Source of the DNA: Kineosporia succinea
Lineage (GTDB): Bacteria; Actinomycetota; Actinomycetes; Actinomycetales; Kineosporiaceae
Direction: 5' to 3'
NCBI RefSeq assembly: GCF_030811555.1
Contig: NZ_JAUSQZ010000001.1
Coordinates: forward strand, 744,001-808,000
Length of the DNA: 64,000 nt
Positions 44,395-53,095 of this stretch are shown here, in pieces. A program made the position numbers and the translations under genes. Under the pieces are notes generated by a model. The model was not told the origin of the DNA. It saw only the letters and a list, made by a program, of their open reading frames with translations, and did no database searches. Position 1 is the stretch's first letter; every line of letters begins with the position of its first letter.

Positions 44395-46026
44395 GTGAGC
44401 AACACCGATCCGTACGGCGCCGTGCCCGACTGGCCGAAGGTCAGTGCGAACATCACTGAGGACGGCACCGCCGAAGTCACGATCAACGGTTCCCCGCGAA
44501 CGGTGCTCAGCGGTGGCGGCGACGTCGCCCGGGCCCGGGCCGCGGTGCTCGAGCACCTGAGTGTGCAGACGGCCGGTCTCGGCCGTCCGCTGCGGGTCGA
44601 GACGATCGACCCCGAGGGCCGCTCGCAGCTGGTCGTGCACCCCGACGGCCGTGTGCTGCCGCTCGACGAGCAGCCGCCGGACTCGACGGCCCGCGCCTGG
44701 GAGCAGGTCGCGCCCGGCCCGCTGCCCGGTTCGGCCCGGCGCCCGAAGATCGGCCGCTCCAAGCACGGCCCGCTGCGCGACGCCCTGGGCGCGCGCACCG
44801 CCGGCAGCGAGGCCACCCTCCCGGCGGACGCCTACGAGGCTCCCGCCGAGACCGCGCCGGTCACCCCGATCACCGCTGTCCCGCAGGCGGTTCCGGCCGC
44901 CGAGACCGTCACGGCCCGCCCGGCCACCCCTCAGCCCGCTCCCCAGCCGACCCCCGAGCCGTCAGGCCGGCCGACCCCGGAGGCCGTCACGCCGCCCCTC
45001 ACCCCGGTCACCCCGAACACCCCGCCGACCGGCGCCGTGCCGATCCCGTCGTCCACCAACCAGACGGCCAAGGAACTCGGTGTGCCGCAGCCGAAACCGA
45101 CGCTCCCCGACCTGCTCGCCACGCGTCCCCCGGCCCCCAACGGCCCTGCCGTCAACGGCTGGCAGGCGCTCGTGCGCCGGGTCTCCGGCGGCCTCCTGTC
45201 CCCCACGCCGAGCAGCCGTGAACTGGAGTACCGCGAGGCCGTCGGCTCGGTGCAGCGCAGCCTGCGCGGCCCGAAGACCGTCGTGGTGGTGAACCCCAAG
45301 GGCGGCGCCCACAAGACCACCGCCACGCTGCTGATCGCCTCGACGTTCGGCATGCACCGCGGCGGCTACACCCTGGCCTGGGACAACAACGAGACCCGGG
45401 GCACCCTGGGCTGGCGCGCCAACCCGGCCCGGCACACCAACACCGCGGTCGACCTGCTGCGCGATCTCGACCGGTTCACCGACGTGAGGTCCTCCCGCGT
45501 GGGCGATCTCGACAACTATGTGCGATCGCAGGGCAGCGCCCAGTTCGACGTGCTGGCCAGCGACGAAGACGCCGCCTCGGCCGCCAGCATCGACGACGGC
45601 GCGTTCGACCAGCTGCACAAGGCCCTCGCCCGCTTCTACCGGGTCCTGGTCGTCGACACCGGCAACAACATGCGGGCCTCGAACTGGCAGGCCGCGGTCA
45701 ACGCCGCCGACCAGCTCGTGATCGTGTCCACCATCCGCGAGGACACGGCCGCCTCCGCCGCCTGGCTCGCCGACGGCCTGCGCGCCGCCGGCCAGGAAGA
45801 GCTCGTGCACAAGGCGGTCACCGTGCTCAGCGCTCCGGCCAAGAAGCCGGAACCGGCTCTGCACGACCGGCTTCACGACCACTTCGGCAACCTCACCCGC
45901 GTCGTGCTCGACGTTCCCCACGACCCGGCGCTGGTCTCCGGCGGGCCGATCACCTACGACGCGCTCTCGCCCACCAGCCGCACGGCCTGGCTGCGGGTCA
46001 CCGCCGCGATCGCCGACGGCCTGTAA
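44395..46026 (+). CDS. MinD/ParA-like ATPase, EspI-like
   Basis: This 543-residue protein has an N-terminal domain of about 130 residues, a Pro/Thr/Ala-rich linker (about residues 140-250), and a C-terminal P-loop ATPase of the MinD/ParA group. The Walker A reads NPKGGAHKTT (residues 300-309), with histidine where KGGvGKTT has glycine; both lysines remain. It continues AWDNNETRGTLGW and VVDTGNNMRASNW (Walker B region). Proline-rich N-terminus plus MinD-like ATPase recalls EspI of type VII secretion, but no ESX gene is nearby. Role is unknown. Confidence 0.75.
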   Translation: MSNTDPYGAVPDWPKVSANITEDGTAEVTINGSPRTVLSGGGDVARARAAVLEHLSVQTAGLGRPLRVETIDPEGRSQLVVHPDGRVLPLDEQPPDSTARAWEQVAPGPLPGSARRPKIGRSKHGPLRDALGARTAGSEATLPADAYEAPAETAPVTPITAVPQAVPAAETVTARPATPQPAPQPTPEPSGRPTPEAVTPPLTPVTPNTPPTGAVPIPSSTNQTAKELGVPQPKPTLPDLLATRPPAPNGPAVNGWQALVRRVSGGLLSPTPSSRELEYREAVGSVQRSLRGPKTVVVVNPKGGAHKTTATLLIASTFGMHRGGYTLAWDNNETRGTLGWRANPARHTNTAVDLLRDLDRFTDVRSSRVGDLDNYVRSQGSAQFDVLASDEDAASAASIDDGAFDQLHKALARFYRVLVVDTGNNMRASNWQAAVNAADQLVIVSTIREDTAASAAWLADGLRAAGQEELVHKAVTVLSAPAKKPEPALHDRLHDHFGNLTRVVLDVPHDPALVSGGPITYDALSPTSRTAWLRVTAAIADGL

Positions 46027-46035
46027 CAGCGAACC

Positions 46036-46076
46036 GGCATGATCACGGCCTTCTCCCACGAGGCCGTGATCATGCC
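46036..46076. terminator. Hairpin between convergent genes
   Basis: Perfect 16-bp arms (GGCATGATCACGGCCT and its complement) around a 9-base loop. The right arm includes the stop codon of the beta-propeller gene. Confidence 0.8.
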
Positions 46077-47446
46077 CGGGCCGACCTGACGTGGGCCCGC
46101 TCCAGGGTGCGCGCCACCACGAGGTCCCCCAGCACCGTGAGCTGAGCGACGTCTTCGTCGAGAGTTTCGCTCCGGAGCACCGTTCCGTCGGCCTGGTCCC
46201 GGATCTCGAGCCGCCCCCGCAAGGCCGTCACCAGGTGCGATCCGGCGAACTCGACCCGCTGCGAGGAATCGGCATCGTCGGTCTGCCAGAGCTTCTCACC
46301 GGTGCGCGGTGAGATCCCGAGCATTCCGACGGCTTCGCCCTGCACCACGAGCAGCGACTCGTCACCGCACATCTTCACCCCGACGGCCTTGCGCCCGAAC
46401 GGATACGTCCAGACCCGGCGCCCGGGAGCGGGATCCAGCACCACCAGCTCCTCGGCGAGTGCGAGCACCAGCCGGTCCGGCCCGTACAGCCCGGAATCCT
46501 CCGAGATCAGCGGGAACTGCCCCGACCAGAGAATCTCCCCGTCCCTCCGGCGGAGCAGATCGATCGTCGACGGAGCCCCGGACCGCCCCTCCACCCGGAC
46601 CAGGATCCCCGCGTCGATCTCGTCGACCGACCGAATGTCCGCGAAGTAACCGGAATTCCAGATGGCCCGGCCGGTGCGGCGATCCAGAGCGGTGACGGAG
46701 GCCGGGATCTCCTCCCCGTCCCGCCGGCCCCCGTTGGCGGCGACCAGCAGCCGGTTCCCGGCCGGCACCACCGCGGTGACCTGCCCCTGGACCGTCGCCT
46801 GCCAGACCTGCCGGCCGTCGCGGATCGCGTAGACGCGCCCGTTCGAGGCGAATTGGCCGTCCGAGTCGCCGAACGTGCCGACGTAGGCCACGCCTTCCTG
46901 CACCACGGCCGGCACCGACACCCAGCCGACGGTGCGAAAGAGCCACTTCTGACGCCCGTCTCGGTCCAGGGCCACGAGAGCGCCGGTCTCGTCGTCGAAG
47001 TCGCGCGCCGCCAGCGAGACGTACACCGTGTCGCCGTGAGTCACCGGCGCGTCCGTGATCACCTTGTGGCTCTCGAACGTCCACCGCAGCCCGCCGTTTC
47101 CGGGGGATACGGCCTTCACCGTGCCGTCGCCCGCGACGAGGAGCAGGAGATCCCCCGACATCGCGGGCAGGGGCATGGTGCCGCCGCTCGGCTTCGCCAG
47201 GTCGATGGTGACGGTGGACGTCCCGGTCGCCTCAGCCGTTCCCGTCACCGTCCGCGTCGCCTCGGGTATCCGGACAGGACCGGACCCGGCCGGTTCCGGC
47301 GCCTCGCCTCCCGCCACCGACCGGCGCACCACCCAGGCCCCGAGCGCCCCGACCGCGAGCCCGCTGCCCACGAAGAGCACGGCCCGTCGCCGCACCGCCG
47401 GACTGTCCCCCTCCTGCTCGTGCTCCGGCGCGTCAGACACGGCCAC
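46070..47446 (-). CDS. Membrane-anchored PQQ-like beta-propeller protein
   Basis: This 458-residue protein has one N-terminal membrane helix (about residues 22-42), a Thr/Glu-rich linker and a seven- or eight-bladed propeller of PQQ-like repeats (GGLRWTFESHKVITDAPVTH, GRQKWLFRTVGWVSVPAV, GRAIWNSGYFADI, GEKLWQTDDAD). There is no quinoprotein catalytic motif, so it is probably a scaffold or ligand-sensing propeller outside the membrane. The GTG start overlaps the end of the upstream membrane protein gene by 14 bases. Confidence 0.75.
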   Translation of the reverse strand: MAVSDAPEHEQEGDSPAVRRRAVLFVGSGLAVGALGAWVVRRSVAGGEAPEPAGSGPVRIPEATRTVTGTAEATGTSTVTIDLAKPSGGTMPLPAMSGDLLLLVAGDGTVKAVSPGNGGLRWTFESHKVITDAPVTHGDTVYVSLAARDFDDETGALVALDRDGRQKWLFRTVGWVSVPAVVQEGVAYVGTFGDSDGQFASNGRVYAIRDGRQVWQATVQGQVTAVVPAGNRLLVAANGGRRDGEEIPASVTALDRRTGRAIWNSGYFADIRSVDEIDAGILVRVEGRSGAPSTIDLLRRRDGEILWSGQFPLISEDSGLYGPDRLVLALAEELVVLDPAPGRRVWTYPFGRKAVGVKMCGDESLLVVQGEAVGMLGISPRTGEKLWQTDDADSSQRVEFAGSHLVTALRGRLEIRDQADGTVLRSETLDEDVAQLTVLGDLVVARTLERAHVRSARA

Positions 47447-48401
47447 CTGCGGCGATGGTGCGAAGGTCGGCGATCAGCGAGTCCAGCGCCCGGCTGCGCG
47501 AACGTGCGCTGCTGGCGACCCGTTCCAGGTCGGTGAGCGCCTCCTGGGCGCAGTCGCGATCGAGAACGGGCTCGAGACCGGGATTGTCCCGGTACATCGA
47601 GGCCGCGCCGGGCAGGACCAGCACGCCGACCGTGTCCAGGCGGGTGCGTCTCTCCCCCTCCAGCGCCGTGATCTCGAGCGAGTACGCGGCGATGTCCAGT
47701 TCCGAGCCGAGCGTCAGGGCGAACCGGTCGGTGGACCCCGCCGCGACGCTCTGGGCGACAGGCACCCGGATCTCGTCACCGGCCTCCGCCTGCTCCGGGA
47801 CGGTCACCGCGTAGGTGGCGCTGAAGCTCTCGAAGCCCCCGATCCCGAGGTAACAGACCGGCACCTCGGTCACGTCGATCACCCGCACGGCCAGATCGGT
47901 GACGGACGCCGCGACCTCCCCCACGTTCCGCACCCGCACGTCCAGGTCGAGGGCGTTCACCCGGTCGGGACGGGGCGTGCCGCCCGGTGGGGTGGAGGTG
48001 CCGTCCACCGTGCGCACCTGCTCCAGCCCGACCTTGACCGCCTCCAGCCCGGACCCGCGTGAAGGCTCCGGCACCCCGGCCCCCGATCCAGCCCCGGAAA
48101 AGAACACCGGATACAGCGCGACCAGCGCCGCCTCCGTCCCCACCAGCGATGCCCAGGCCAGCACGGCCGCCCCCGGCGTCCGCAACCGAAATCCCGCCGC
48201 CCCCGAACGCCGAGCCGTCTCCGGAACCGGGCCAGTGCCCGCAGCCGGCCCCGGCGCCTGCTCGGGCCCCTGGCCCCGGACGACACCGTCGCGCTCGCCC
48301 GGCACCGCCGCGCCGGGCCCGGCGTCACCCGACCCGGCCCGCCCCGAACCGGCCGCCTCGGGCGGCCCGTCCCCCTCGTCCCCCATTCCCATGCCCGCCA
48401 T
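47433..48401 (-). CDS. Uncharacterised single-pass membrane protein
   Basis: I do not recognise this 322-residue protein. It has a Gly/Pro-rich N-terminus of about 70 residues, one membrane helix (about 76-100: AAVLAWASLVGTEAALVALY), an extracellular beta-rich region (LDLDVRVRNVGEVAASVTDLAVRVIDVTEV) that resembles an immunoglobulin-like fold, and a charged helical end. It overlaps the beta-propeller gene and the two probably form a membrane complex. Confidence 0.6.
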   Translation of the reverse strand: MAGMGMGDEGDGPPEAAGSGRAGSGDAGPGAAVPGERDGVVRGQGPEQAPGPAAGTGPVPETARRSGAAGFRLRTPGAAVLAWASLVGTEAALVALYPVFFSGAGSGAGVPEPSRGSGLEAVKVGLEQVRTVDGTSTPPGGTPRPDRVNALDLDVRVRNVGEVAASVTDLAVRVIDVTEVPVCYLGIGGFESFSATYAVTVPEQAEAGDEIRVPVAQSVAAGSTDRFALTLGSELDIAAYSLEITALEGERRTRLDTVGVLVLPGAASMYRDNPGLEPVLDRDCAQEALTDLERVASSARSRSRALDSLIADLRTIAAGGRV

Positions 48402-48449
48402 GATGACGACCTTTTGCGACCTGCGTCACTGTTTATCCGCAAACCGCGA

Positions 48450-48482
48450 GGCCCCCGGCCACCACACGGGTGACCGGGGGCC
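48450..48482 (-). terminator. Hairpin after the siderophore-binding protein gene
   Basis: GGCCCCCGGCCACC pairs with GGTGACCGGGGGCC (one G-U). It lies 12 bases beyond the stop on the minus strand. Confidence 0.7.
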
Positions 48483-48494
48483 GGCAGGAATCGC

Positions 48495-49514
48495 TCAGCC
48501 GGCGAGCGCGGCCTTCCACAGCGGAACCACGTTCTCGAGCGCGTACCCGATCGACAGCGGCGACTCGGTGGCGAACGCCTGGCTGATGTTCTGGTCGTCG
48601 AGAACCACGGCGTGACCGGCCTTCACCGCGGGAACGGCCTTGAAGAGCGCGTTGTCGCTGATCTCCTTGGCCTCGATGTAGATCGGGCTCATCGTGACCA
48701 GGTCGGCGTCGAGCATCTTGAGGTTCTCCTCGGAGACGCTGACAGAGAACTCGCCGGCCTTGGCCTGGGCCTGGATCGTCGGGTTGTTCTTGAAACCGAG
48801 CGACTCGGCGAAGGCCACGCGGCCCGAACCCTCGACGTAGGCGCCCCAGCCCTCGCTGGTCTTCGAGCCGACCGTGATGGTCTTGCCCGCGAACTCGGGG
48901 TTCTCGTCGGCGTACTTCTTGTACAGCGCCTCGGTCTGGGCGATCAGCTCGTCGCCCTTCTCCTTCTCCCCGAGGGCGGTGGCGATCATCGTGGTCTGGT
49001 CGCGCCAGGGGGTGAGGTAGGCGTCGGCGTCGGCCGGGATGCCGACGGTCGGGGCGATCTTGCTGAGCGTCGCGTAGCGCTCTTCGTCACCGCTCGACTT
49101 CACGTCGAGGATGAGGTCGGGCTTGAGCGCGGCGATCTTCTCGTACTCCGGCTCGAGGGTCTTGATGATGGTCGGGGCGGTGGTGTACTTGCCCTCGGCC
49201 CACGGGCCGACACCCTCACCGCCGAAGCCCAGCCAGTCGCTGGCCCCCACGGGCTGAACGCCCAGCGCGAGCGCGGTCTCGGCGTCGGACCAGCCGAGCG
49301 CGACGACCCGCTCGGGCTTCGCGTCGATCGTGACGTCACCGAACTTGGTGGCCACGGTGGCCGGGAAGGCGCCGGCCGCAGCGCTTTCCGAGGTGGAGGC
49401 GGTGGACGCGTCGGACGACGAGTCACCACAGGCGCTCAGGGTGACCAGCACGACGCCGGCGAGAGCTACGGCGGCGACGCGCGCAGAGCGACGCCAGGGC
49501 AGGAGGGAACTCAT
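48495..49514 (-). CDS. Iron-siderophore ABC transporter, substrate-binding lipoprotein
   Basis: This 339-residue protein has a lipoprotein signal (ARVAAVALAGVVLVTLSAC, lipobox LSAC) and a periplasmic-binding fold of the siderophore type (FGDVTIDAKPERVVALGWSD, ADLVTMSPIYIEAKE, TESPLSIGYALENVVPLW). It delivers ferric siderophore to the two FecCD permeases encoded upstream. An iron box lies across its promoter and TAAGCT ends 7 bases before its ATG, so it is probably leaderless and transcribed separately from the permease operon. Confidence 0.9.
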   Translation of the reverse strand: MSSLLPWRRSARVAAVALAGVVLVTLSACGDSSSDASTASTSESAAAGAFPATVATKFGDVTIDAKPERVVALGWSDAETALALGVQPVGASDWLGFGGEGVGPWAEGKYTTAPTIIKTLEPEYEKIAALKPDLILDVKSSGDEERYATLSKIAPTVGIPADADAYLTPWRDQTTMIATALGEKEKGDELIAQTEALYKKYADENPEFAGKTITVGSKTSEGWGAYVEGSGRVAFAESLGFKNNPTIQAQAKAGEFSVSVSEENLKMLDADLVTMSPIYIEAKEISDNALFKAVPAVKAGHAVVLDDQNISQAFATESPLSIGYALENVVPLWKAALAG

Positions 49515-49519
49515 GAAAG

Positions 49520-49538
49520 TTAGCTTAGCATAACCTAA
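49520..49538 (-). promoter_or_regulatory. Iron box (IdeR/DmdR-type) at the binding-protein promoter
   Basis: On the minus strand TTAGGTTATGCTAAGCTAA matches the consensus TTAGGTTAGCCTAACCTAA at 16 of 19 positions. It overlaps TAAGCT (the likely -10) 7 bases before the ATG and the last codon of the ATPase gene. Confidence 0.8.
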
Positions 49539-50338
49539 CTTAGAGCTCGGTGCCGGCCGATCGGGACGATCATGGGTGTGCCCGAGATCGGGTCGGGCAC
49601 GACGGAACACCGCATCCCGAAGATCTCCTCGATCAGGTCCGCCGTGACCACTTCGCGCGGATCGCCCTGCGCCATCACCTTTCCCAGGCGCATGGCGACC
49701 AGGTGGTCGGCGTAGCGGCAGGCCAGGTTCAGGTCGTGCAGCACCACCACGACGGTGGTGCCGCGGGTGGTGTTCAGGTCGACGAGCAGGTCGAGAACCT
49801 CGAGCTGGTGCGCCACGTCGAGGTAGGTGGTGGGTTCGTCGAGCAGCAGCAGGTCGGTTCGCTGGGCCAGGGCCATCGCGATCCAGACCCGTTGCCTCTG
49901 GCCGCCACTCAGCGCGTCGACCGGCCGCGACGCCAGCTCGAGCACGCTGGTGGCGCGCATCGCCTCGGCCACCGCCTCGTCGTCCTGCGCGGTCCAGCGT
50001 CGCAGCCAGCCCTGGTGCGGGTAGCGGCCCCGGCTCACCAGGTCGCTGACGATGATGCCGTCGGGCGCGACCGGCGTCTGGGGCAGGATGCCGAGCACCG
50101 CGGCCACGTCTTTCGTGGCGGACTTCTGAATGTCCTTGCCGTCGAGCAGGACCGCGCCGGACGTGGGCACGAGCAGCCGGGCCATCGACCGCAGCGTGGT
50201 GGACTTGCCGCAGGCGTTCGGGCCCACGATCATCGTCAGCCTGCCCGGCGGGATGTCGAGATTCAGCCCCTCGACCACCCGGTGCCCGTCGTAGCCCAGG
50301 CTGAGATCCCGTGCACCGAGCGTGTGTTCGGCCGTCAT
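49535..50338 (-). CDS. Iron-siderophore ABC transporter, ATP-binding protein (FepC-like)
   Basis: This 267-residue ATPase has Walker A GPNACGKSTT, the signature LSGGQRQR, Walker B LLLLDEPTT and the H-loop VVLHDLN, all typical of FepC/FhuC-type importers. It starts 3 bases after the second permease. Its last codon overlaps the iron box of the next gene. Cytoplasmic. Confidence 0.92.
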   Translation of the reverse strand: MTAEHTLGARDLSLGYDGHRVVEGLNLDIPPGRLTMIVGPNACGKSTTLRSMARLLVPTSGAVLLDGKDIQKSATKDVAAVLGILPQTPVAPDGIIVSDLVSRGRYPHQGWLRRWTAQDDEAVAEAMRATSVLELASRPVDALSGGQRQRVWIAMALAQRTDLLLLDEPTTYLDVAHQLEVLDLLVDLNTTRGTTVVVVLHDLNLACRYADHLVAMRLGKVMAQGDPREVVTADLIEEIFGMRCSVVPDPISGTPMIVPIGRHRALS

Positions 50339-50341
50339 CGT

Positions 50342-51379
50342 CTATCCACCCTTGCCGATCCGGTTGGCCCGCGCGAGCAGGTAGAGCAGGTACGGGGCCC
50401 CGACGAGACTGGTGACCACGCCGACCGGCATCTGGGCCCAGAGCAGGTGCTGGGCCGCGAAGTCCGCCACCAGCATGAGAAGTGAGCCGACCAGGGCGGC
50501 CTGCACCAGCGCCGCGCCCTTGGTCGGGATCAGGCGCCGGGCCACCGGCCCGGCGACGAAGGCCACGAACGCCACCGGCCCGGCCGAGGCCACGGCCACA
50601 CCGGTCAGACCGACCGCACAGGCCAGCAGCAACCGCCGGCTGCGCTCGACCGGCACACCGAGACCGGCCGCGGTGTCGTCGCCGAGCTGCAGCACCGGCA
50701 GGGGGCGAGCCGTGAGCGCGGTCAACGGCAGCAGAATCACCAGCGCGATCAGCAGGGGCCAGAACTGTTCCAGCGAAGAGCCGTTCAGCGATCCGGTGAG
50801 CCAGACCAGGGCGTCGGCCGCGACACTCACGTCGGCGCGGGTGAGCAGGTAGGAGACCACGCTCGACGACGCCCCGGCCACCCCGATGCCGACGAGAATG
50901 AGGCGGTACCCGACGATTCCGCGTTGCCAGGCCAGCACGTAGATCAGGGTGGACGCGATCACGGCACCGGCCAGGGCCGACGCGGAGAGCGCGAAACCGC
51001 TGACGCCGAGGCCGATCGACGCGATGACGGCGCCGATCGTGGCGCCCTGGTTCACGCCGATCATGTCCGGGCTGGCCAGCGGGTTGCGCAGCAGGGCCTG
51101 GAAGATGGCCCCGGACAGGCCGAGTGCGAGCCCGGCGCACAACCCGGTGACGGCGCGGGGCAGGCGCAGCTCGACGATGATGAAGTTGTCGGCGGTGTCG
51201 CCCTGGCCGATCAGCGTGAGCACCACGTCGCGCAGCGGGATCTGGAAGTCGCCGAACGACAGGCTGAGGGCCAGGGTGAGCACGATCCCGGCGACCAGCA
51301 CGGTGGTGACGGTGATCTCGCGGCGGCGGCCGGTGTGCCGGGCCCGGGTCAGCACCTGGGAATCGGTCAGAACGCTCAC
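50342..51379 (-). CDS. Iron-siderophore ABC transporter permease (FepG-like)
   Basis: This 345-residue FecCD/BtuC-type permease has about ten membrane helices and the family motifs LRLPRAVTGLCAGLALGLSG, RNPLASPDMIGVNQGA and VGVVTSLVGAPYLLYLLAR (cytoplasmic coupling loop). It should pair with the FepD-like permease in one channel. The GTG start overlaps the upstream permease stop (GTGA). Confidence 0.92.
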   Translation of the reverse strand: MSVLTDSQVLTRARHTGRRREITVTTVLVAGIVLTLALSLSFGDFQIPLRDVVLTLIGQGDTADNFIIVELRLPRAVTGLCAGLALGLSGAIFQALLRNPLASPDMIGVNQGATIGAVIASIGLGVSGFALSASALAGAVIASTLIYVLAWQRGIVGYRLILVGIGVAGASSSVVSYLLTRADVSVAADALVWLTGSLNGSSLEQFWPLLIALVILLPLTALTARPLPVLQLGDDTAAGLGVPVERSRRLLLACAVGLTGVAVASAGPVAFVAFVAGPVARRLIPTKGAALVQAALVGSLLMLVADFAAQHLLWAQMPVGVVTSLVGAPYLLYLLARANRIGKGG

Positions 51380-52440
51380 AGCTCCGCCAACTTCCGCCGC
51401 CGCACCAGCACGATGAACGGGATCGCCCCGACCATCGCGGTCACGATGCCGACCTGCAGCTCCCCGGGCCGCGCGATGAGCCGGCCGATCACGTCGGACA
51501 CCAGCAGCAGCGAGGGTCCCAGCAGCATGCTCTGCGGCAGCACCCAGCGGTAGTCGGCGCCCGACAGCATGCGCACCGCGTGCGGCACGACCAGCCCGAC
51601 GAACGAGATCGGCCCGGCGACGACCGTGGCGGCGCCGGTCAGCAGCACCACCGTGGCCGCGCTGACCAGGCGGATCAGACCGACCTTCTGCCCCAGGCCG
51701 CGGGCCACGTCGTCGCCCAGGGCCAGGGCGTTGAGCTGGGAGCCGAGGGTGAGGGCGACCAGCACGCCGATGCCGATGAACGGGGCGGCCTGCCAGATCA
51801 CCGCGCTGTCGCGGCCGATCAGCGAGCCGACCTGCCAGAACCGGTAGAGGTCGTAGGTTCGGGTGTCCTGGAGCAGGATCGCGGTGGTCAGCGCGAGCAG
51901 GGCGGCGCTGGTGGCCTGCCCGGCCAGGGCCAGCTTGACCGGGGTCGCGCCCTCGCGGCCGAGCGAGCCGACGCCGTAGACGACGGTGGCCGCGACCGCC
52001 GCGCCGATGAAGCCGAACCAGATGTACCCGTCGGCCGCGGTGATGCCGAGCGCGCTGATCGCGAAGACCACGGCGGCCGAGGCCCCGGCGTTGATGCCGA
52101 GCAGCCCCGGGTCGGCCAGCGGGTTACGCGTGACGCCCTGGATCACCGCTCCGGCGAGGCCGAGGGCCGCGCCGGCGAACAGGCCGGCGGCGGTGCGCGG
52201 GATGCGCAGCTCCTGCATGATCAGCTGGCCCTCGACGGTGCGGTCGGGGCTGAAGAGGCCGTTCCAGACGTCGCTCAGCGGCACCGAGCCGGAGCCGACC
52301 GCCAGGCTCAGGGTGATCGCGACGACGAGCACCACGAGCAGGCCGAGCACGCCCAGCAGCCCGGTGCTCACCCGGATCCGGGAGGGCGGTTGCCGGCGTG
52401 TGGGCACGTCGCCCGGCGGCGCGTCGATCGCGGGCGTCAC
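51376..52440 (-). CDS. Iron-siderophore ABC transporter permease (FepD-like)
   Basis: This 354-residue FecCD permease is the first gene of the importer operon: LRIPRTAAGLFAGAALGLAG, RNPLADPGLLGINAGAS and VGIVTAMVGAIPFIVLV. Two GTG starts are possible. I chose the one at 52440 because AGGAG sits 5 bases upstream of it; the GTG at 52446 lies right against that site. A candidate iron box is 30 bases upstream. Confidence 0.9.
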   Translation of the reverse strand: MTPAIDAPPGDVPTRRQPPSRIRVSTGLLGVLGLLVVLVVAITLSLAVGSGSVPLSDVWNGLFSPDRTVEGQLIMQELRIPRTAAGLFAGAALGLAGAVIQGVTRNPLADPGLLGINAGASAAVVFAISALGITAADGYIWFGFIGAAVAATVVYGVGSLGREGATPVKLALAGQATSAALLALTTAILLQDTRTYDLYRFWQVGSLIGRDSAVIWQAAPFIGIGVLVALTLGSQLNALALGDDVARGLGQKVGLIRLVSAATVVLLTGAATVVAGPISFVGLVVPHAVRMLSGADYRWVLPQSMLLGPSLLLVSDVIGRLIARPGELQVGIVTAMVGAIPFIVLVRRRKLAEL

Positions 52441-52469
52441 CAGCACTCCTGTCAGAATCCCAGACCAAG

Positions 52470-52483
52470 TAAGGGGACCCTAA
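52470..52483. promoter_or_regulatory. Candidate iron box upstream of the permease operon
   Basis: TAAGGGGACCCTAA is a near-palindrome resembling the core of IdeR/DmdR sites (TTAGG...CCTAA), but the match to the 19-bp consensus is only moderate. Its position just upstream of the first importer gene supports the call. Confidence 0.5.
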
Positions 52484-52571
52484 CACCCCCGGCAAGGGCT
52501 CCTGACCAGAGGGCGCACCAGCAGAATGATGGACGCGGTGGTCGCCGGCCACGGTCGGCCCACCAGGCGCG

Positions 52572-52705
52572 GGTCGCCCGTCGCCTCGTTGCCCTGTCGG
52601 CCCGTCGCCCCGTCGCCTCGTCGCCCCGTCGCTCTGTCGCCCCGTCGCTCTGTCGCCCCGGCACCCCGGCACCCCGGTCGCCCCAGTCGCCCCGGCCCAC
52701 CGGCA
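52572..52705. repeat. Degenerate 9-bp tandem repeat array
   Basis: About 14 degenerate units related to CGTCGCCCC and CGTCGCTCT. The degeneracy suggests an older array than its neighbours. Confidence 0.7.
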
Positions 52706-52762
52706 TCGGGCGCCCCGCCTCACTCCTACGCCACGGCCGAGCGCCGGGCTTGGCCTGAGCAC

Positions 52763-52806
52763 AGACACACCCCCTATGCCCGGAAGGTATAGAGGGTGTA
52801 CCTCTG
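52763..52806. terminator. Hairpin, diverged copy of the flotillin terminator
   Basis: Left arm CAGACACACCCCCTATGCC and right arm GGTATAGAGGGTGTACCTCT pair with a few mismatches around CGGAA. Core sequence is shared with the hairpin at 37696-37742. Confidence 0.6.
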
Positions 52807-52860
52807 CCCAGCCGTAACGATGGGGCGCCCCCTGAACGGGCGCCGAGTGAGCCTGGTCGG

Positions 52861-53055
52861 CAGGACTGATCGGCAGGACTGATCGGCAGGACTGATCGGC
52901 AGGACTGATCGGCAGGACTGATCGGCAGGACTGATCGGCAGGACTGATCGGCAGGACTGATCGGCAGGACTGATCGGCAGGACTGATCGGCAGGACTGAT
53001 CGGCAGGACTGATCGGCAGAACTGATCGGCAGAACTGATCGGCAGGACTGATCGG
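52861..53055. repeat. 13-bp tandem repeat array, 15 units
   Basis: Fifteen head-to-tail copies of CAGGACTGATCGG, two of which carry the same G-to-A change. A partial unit follows. There are no spacers, so it is not a CRISPR array. Confidence 0.97.
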
Positions 53056-53095
53056 CAGGACTGGCCTACGGGGCTGACCCGCAGGGCTGACCCAC

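Noticed and set aside
52861-53055. Possible CRISPR array
   Set aside because: Units of 13 bp run head-to-tail with no spacers between them, and there are no cas genes. It is a simple tandem repeat.
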